Source of the DNA: Atopobiaceae bacterium
Lineage (GTDB): Bacteria > Actinomycetota > Coriobacteriia > Coriobacteriales > Atopobiaceae
Assembly (NCBI GenBank): GCA_902834555.1
Contig: CADFJN010000017.1
Coordinates: 1-55,340 of the forward strand
Direction: 5' to 3'
Length of the DNA: 55,340 nucleotides
Position numbers and translations under genes: made by a program. Shown here piece by piece: positions 53,059 to 55,340 of this stretch. The first letter of the stretch is position 1; every line of letters begins with the position of its first letter. Below the pieces are notes generated by a model. It searched no databases. It was not told the DNA's origin and saw nothing but the letters and a program-made list of their open reading frames with translations.

Positions 53059-53307
53059 ATGGACCAGGATCGTCAGGAAGTTTGGGACGCGCTCACCACC
53101 CGCGCCAGCCAGCTCTTTGGGAAAGACCCCTCCGAGTTTACGGAGGACACCAAGTTTGCGGACCTTGGCATCAAGTCGGTGCAGGTCTCGCAGATCACGA
53201 CCTACCTCGAGGATGAGCTGGACATCGAGGTCCCCTACATGAAGTTCCGCCGCTGCGCCACGTTTGGCGAGGCCACGGACTTCGTCTGCGACCTTCTCGA
53301 CCAGTAG
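53059..53307 (+). CDS. stand-alone acyl/peptidyl carrier protein
   Basis: An 82-residue carrier protein with four predicted helices. The phosphopantetheine serine is Ser40 in FADLGIKSVQVSQI. The motif differs from the fatty-acid ACP (GADSF) and has the GxKS form seen in specialised or PCP-like carriers. GGGGCAGAC precedes the ATG. It lies between a PPTase and a CocE-type hydrolase (10 bases before the latter), so it is likely dedicated to a small biosynthetic pathway rather than to bulk fatty acid synthesis. Confidence 0.8.
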   Translation: MDQDRQEVWDALTTRASQLFGKDPSEFTEDTKFADLGIKSVQVSQITTYLEDELDIEVPYMKFRRCATFGEATDFVCDLLDQ

Positions 53308-53317
53308 GGGGCGCGCG

Positions 53318-55237
53318 ATGTTTCTAGAGCCTAGGATTCCCGAGGACTGGGTTCCCGTCACCGACAAGAAGCTGCACGACCTCATCAAGATGACGGGCGA
53401 GTGCGCAAGCTTCAACGAGGACGAGTGCCCCATCTACTGGGACCCCGACACCGAGGGCTACATCTTCCTGCACCGCGAGGCCTTTGGCGAGGACGAGGTC
53501 ATGGCGGCCTACCGCGTGGCGCGTCAGCCCAACGACAACCAGGCAGAGGTTGACCTCTCCGCGAGCGACGACCCCATGGCCCGCATGGGCCAGGGCTTCT
53601 GCCCGCCGTTCAACCCACACACCTACCAGGCGGCTGACGGCTTGGTGTGCATGCAGGACCAGGAAGTGGTCATGCGAGACGGCACCAAGATCTATTGCGA
53701 CATCTACAAGCCCGAGGCAGAGGGGACCTATCCCACGATCGTCTCCTGGTCGTGGTTTGGCAAGCGCCCTGGCGACGGCATGAGCGAGTGGCAGATCATG
53801 GGCGTGCCCCCCGCGACGGTCTCCAAGTGCGCCAAGTTCGAGTCACCCGACCCGCTCTTCTGGTGCTACAAGGGCTATGCCGTGGCCAACGTGGACGTGC
53901 GCGGCGCCGGCCACTCTGAGGGCTCGGTTCACATGTTCACGCACCAGGACCGCGAGGACGGTTATGACTTCGTGGAGTGGGTTGCCGCCCAGCCTTGGTC
54001 CAACGGTAAGGTCGGCATGTCGGGCAACTCCGGCGTGGCCATGCACCAGTGGGGCATCGCGGCCACCTGCCCGCCCCACCTGGCCTGCATCGCTCCCTGG
54101 GAGTGCACGACCGACCTCTACCGCGAGAGCTTCTTCGAGGGTGGCGTGCCTGCCCTCTCGTTCAACAAGTTCATTGCCGCACAGGTGACGGGCCCCAACG
54201 GCGTGGACGACCAGGTCGCCATGGCCAAGATGTACCCTGACATGAACGCCTACTGGAACGACAAGCGAGCTGACGTGCGCAAGGTCAAGATTCCCGTCTA
54301 CCAGACCGCCGGCTGGTCGCACTTCCACCTGCCGGGCTCGTTCAACGCCTGGAGGCGCTGCCGCAGCCACCTCAAGTGGATGCGCGCCCACAGGGACTTC
54401 GAGTGGCCTGACACCTACAACCCCGAGAACCTCGAGGACCTGCTTCGCTACTACGACCGCTACCTCAAAGGCATCCACAACGGCTGGGAGATGACGCCGC
54501 GCGTTCGCCTGGACATCATGGACGGCTACGACGTGGACTACCAGGAGCAGCGCCCCGAGAAGGCCTGGCCCATCAAGCGCACCCAGTACAAGAAGCTCTA
54601 CCTTGATGCCTCCGCGCCCAAGGACTGCGCGCCGCTCGACCACAAGAGCTCGTGCTTCTCGCTCTCGACCGAGCCGGTGGCTACGCAGGCGAAGGCCAGC
54701 TACGACCCGGCGGACGAAGAGGTCGACTTTGACCTCACGCTCCCCGAGGACGTCGAGATCACGGGCTACATGAACCTGCACCTCTTTGTCTCCTGCGACA
54801 GCTTCGATGACATGGACCTCTTCGTGAACATCCAGAAGGCCGACGCCGAGGGCAACTGGGTGCCCTGGCTCACGCTCGACGAGCCGCACCCGGGTGCGTG
54901 GGGCAAGTGCCGCGTGTCTCGCGCGACGGTTGACACCGCCCTCACCAAGGCGCACACCCCGGTCTACACGATGACCGACACCAACAAGCTCGCCGAGGGC
55001 GAGGTGCGCGCGGTTGACATCGCGATTGTGCCCACGGCCCGCGTGTACCACAAGGGCGAGCGCTTCCGCGTGCAGATCTCGGGCCGCTACATCCGCGACG
55101 GGTGGTTTGAGCCGCTCTCGTGGGACACCGACAACCACGGCACCCACAACATCCACACCGGTGGCGAGTGGGAGTCCTGGATCGAGGTGCCCGTGGTGCC
55201 GCCGAGGTACCAGGCGGGCGAGTACGTGCACCGCTAG
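53318..55237 (+). CDS. CocE/NonD-family hydrolase (S15 peptidase type)
   Basis: A 639-residue alpha/beta hydrolase. After a roughly 110-residue N-terminal extension, the core begins DGTKIYCDIYKPEAEG and contains VDVRGAGHSEGS, the nucleophile elbow KVGMSGNSGVA (Ser235 likely) and the family block IAPWECTTD; the C-terminal third is the galactose-binding PepX-C beta domain. Homologues hydrolyse esters or amides of X-Pro, acyl or cocaine type. Its position 10 bases after the carrier protein suggests thioester or ester cleavage in the same pathway; no substrate can be assigned. Confidence 0.85.
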   Translation: MFLEPRIPEDWVPVTDKKLHDLIKMTGECASFNEDECPIYWDPDTEGYIFLHREAFGEDEVMAAYRVARQPNDNQAEVDLSASDDPMARMGQGFCPPFNPHTYQAADGLVCMQDQEVVMRDGTKIYCDIYKPEAEGTYPTIVSWSWFGKRPGDGMSEWQIMGVPPATVSKCAKFESPDPLFWCYKGYAVANVDVRGAGHSEGSVHMFTHQDREDGYDFVEWVAAQPWSNGKVGMSGNSGVAMHQWGIAATCPPHLACIAPWECTTDLYRESFFEGGVPALSFNKFIAAQVTGPNGVDDQVAMAKMYPDMNAYWNDKRADVRKVKIPVYQTAGWSHFHLPGSFNAWRRCRSHLKWMRAHRDFEWPDTYNPENLEDLLRYYDRYLKGIHNGWEMTPRVRLDIMDGYDVDYQEQRPEKAWPIKRTQYKKLYLDASAPKDCAPLDHKSSCFSLSTEPVATQAKASYDPADEEVDFDLTLPEDVEITGYMNLHLFVSCDSFDDMDLFVNIQKADAEGNWVPWLTLDEPHPGAWGKCRVSRATVDTALTKAHTPVYTMTDTNKLAEGEVRAVDIAIVPTARVYHKGERFRVQISGRYIRDGWFEPLSWDTDNHGTHNIHTGGEWESWIEVPVVPPRYQAGEYVHR

Positions 55238-55286
55238 GCAGGCAGCCCGATAGGGAAGCACTGCATCATGGGGCCCTCTGGCGCAA

Positions 55287-55340
55287 TGAACTGCGCCCCA
55301 AAACTTGGACGCGACAAATCATAACCGCTAGGCGGCCCCC
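55287..55340 (+). mobile_element. left end of a probable IS3-family (IS150-group) element
   Basis: TGAACTGCGCCCCAAAACTT resembles the terminal inverted repeat of IS150-type IS3 elements (TGAACTGC.CCCCAAAA.TTGGAC). The window ends 54 bases in, so neither transposase nor the other end is visible. Confidence 0.55.

Overview
The window is G+C-rich, densely coding bacterial chromosome with no frameshifted housekeeping gene. Gene content and order (PriA-Def-Fmt-RsmB; Asp23-FakA-RecG-RsmD-CoaD; DUF177-L32-PlsX-ACP-RNase III-SMC-FtsY-Ffh; class III fructose bisphosphatase; FtsH; a T-box in front of IleS) and the strong GTC/CTC/GAG/AAG codon preference point to an anaerobic actinobacterium of the class Coriobacteriia, probably Olsenella/Atopobiaceae-like. 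That placement is an inference, because no rRNA lies in the window.

Layout: 1-274 upstream region with a dispersed-repeat hairpin; 275-5547 priA, def, fmt, rsmB in one direction; 5551-9783 a MarR regulator and a heterodimeric ABC exporter behind a clear promoter with palindromic operators; 9780-11138 membrane-anchored polysaccharide deacetylase (minus) and an FmdB-type zinc ribbon (minus); 11834-13198 an unusual HAD phosphatase/thiamine pyrophosphokinase fusion; 13371-13559 L28 (minus); 13968-19322 asp23, fakA, recG, rsmD, coaD; 19437-28900 coiled-coil protein, DUF177, rpmF, plsX, acpP, rnc, smc, ftsY, ffh; 29235-30698 L,D-transpeptidase (minus); 30905-31729 SpoU rRNA methylase; 32064-33959 fbp; 34095-35996 ftsH; 36143-39248 Ile T-box and ileS; 39295-43930 lspA, rluD-like, GT2 glycosyltransferase, guaB; 43975-48766 an accessory stress block (XpaC-like, REP/RAYT element, TelA, DUF4230, MerR); 49590-52154 leuS; 52256-55237 a phosphopantetheinyl transferase, a stand-alone carrier protein and a CocE-type hydrolase; 55287 to the end looks like the tip of an IS3-family element.

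How the genes work together: most of the window is core information processing (translation start and tRNA charging, rRNA modification, signal recognition particle and its receptor, chromosome condensation), phospholipid precursor supply (FakA, PlsX, ACP) and envelope work (LspA, deacetylase, L,D-transpeptidase, glycosyltransferase).

The most unusual signals are non-coding. (1) Three intergenic hairpins, at 29022-29090, 48974-49058 and 49292-49360, have long outer stems of partly different sequence, loops of exactly 37 nt, and an identical 11-nt core CTGCGGAAACG folding as a GNRA-capped inner hairpin; they look like a structured RNA or REP-like family I do not recognise. (2) A RAYT (REP-associated Y1 transposase) is bracketed by two arrays, each of four 21-bp palindromic units, and three genes (XpaC-like, RAYT, TelA) all take their last codons and stop from the same GGGATTRA array motif. 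(3) A second small repeat family has stems closing on a TCATT loop (four copies).
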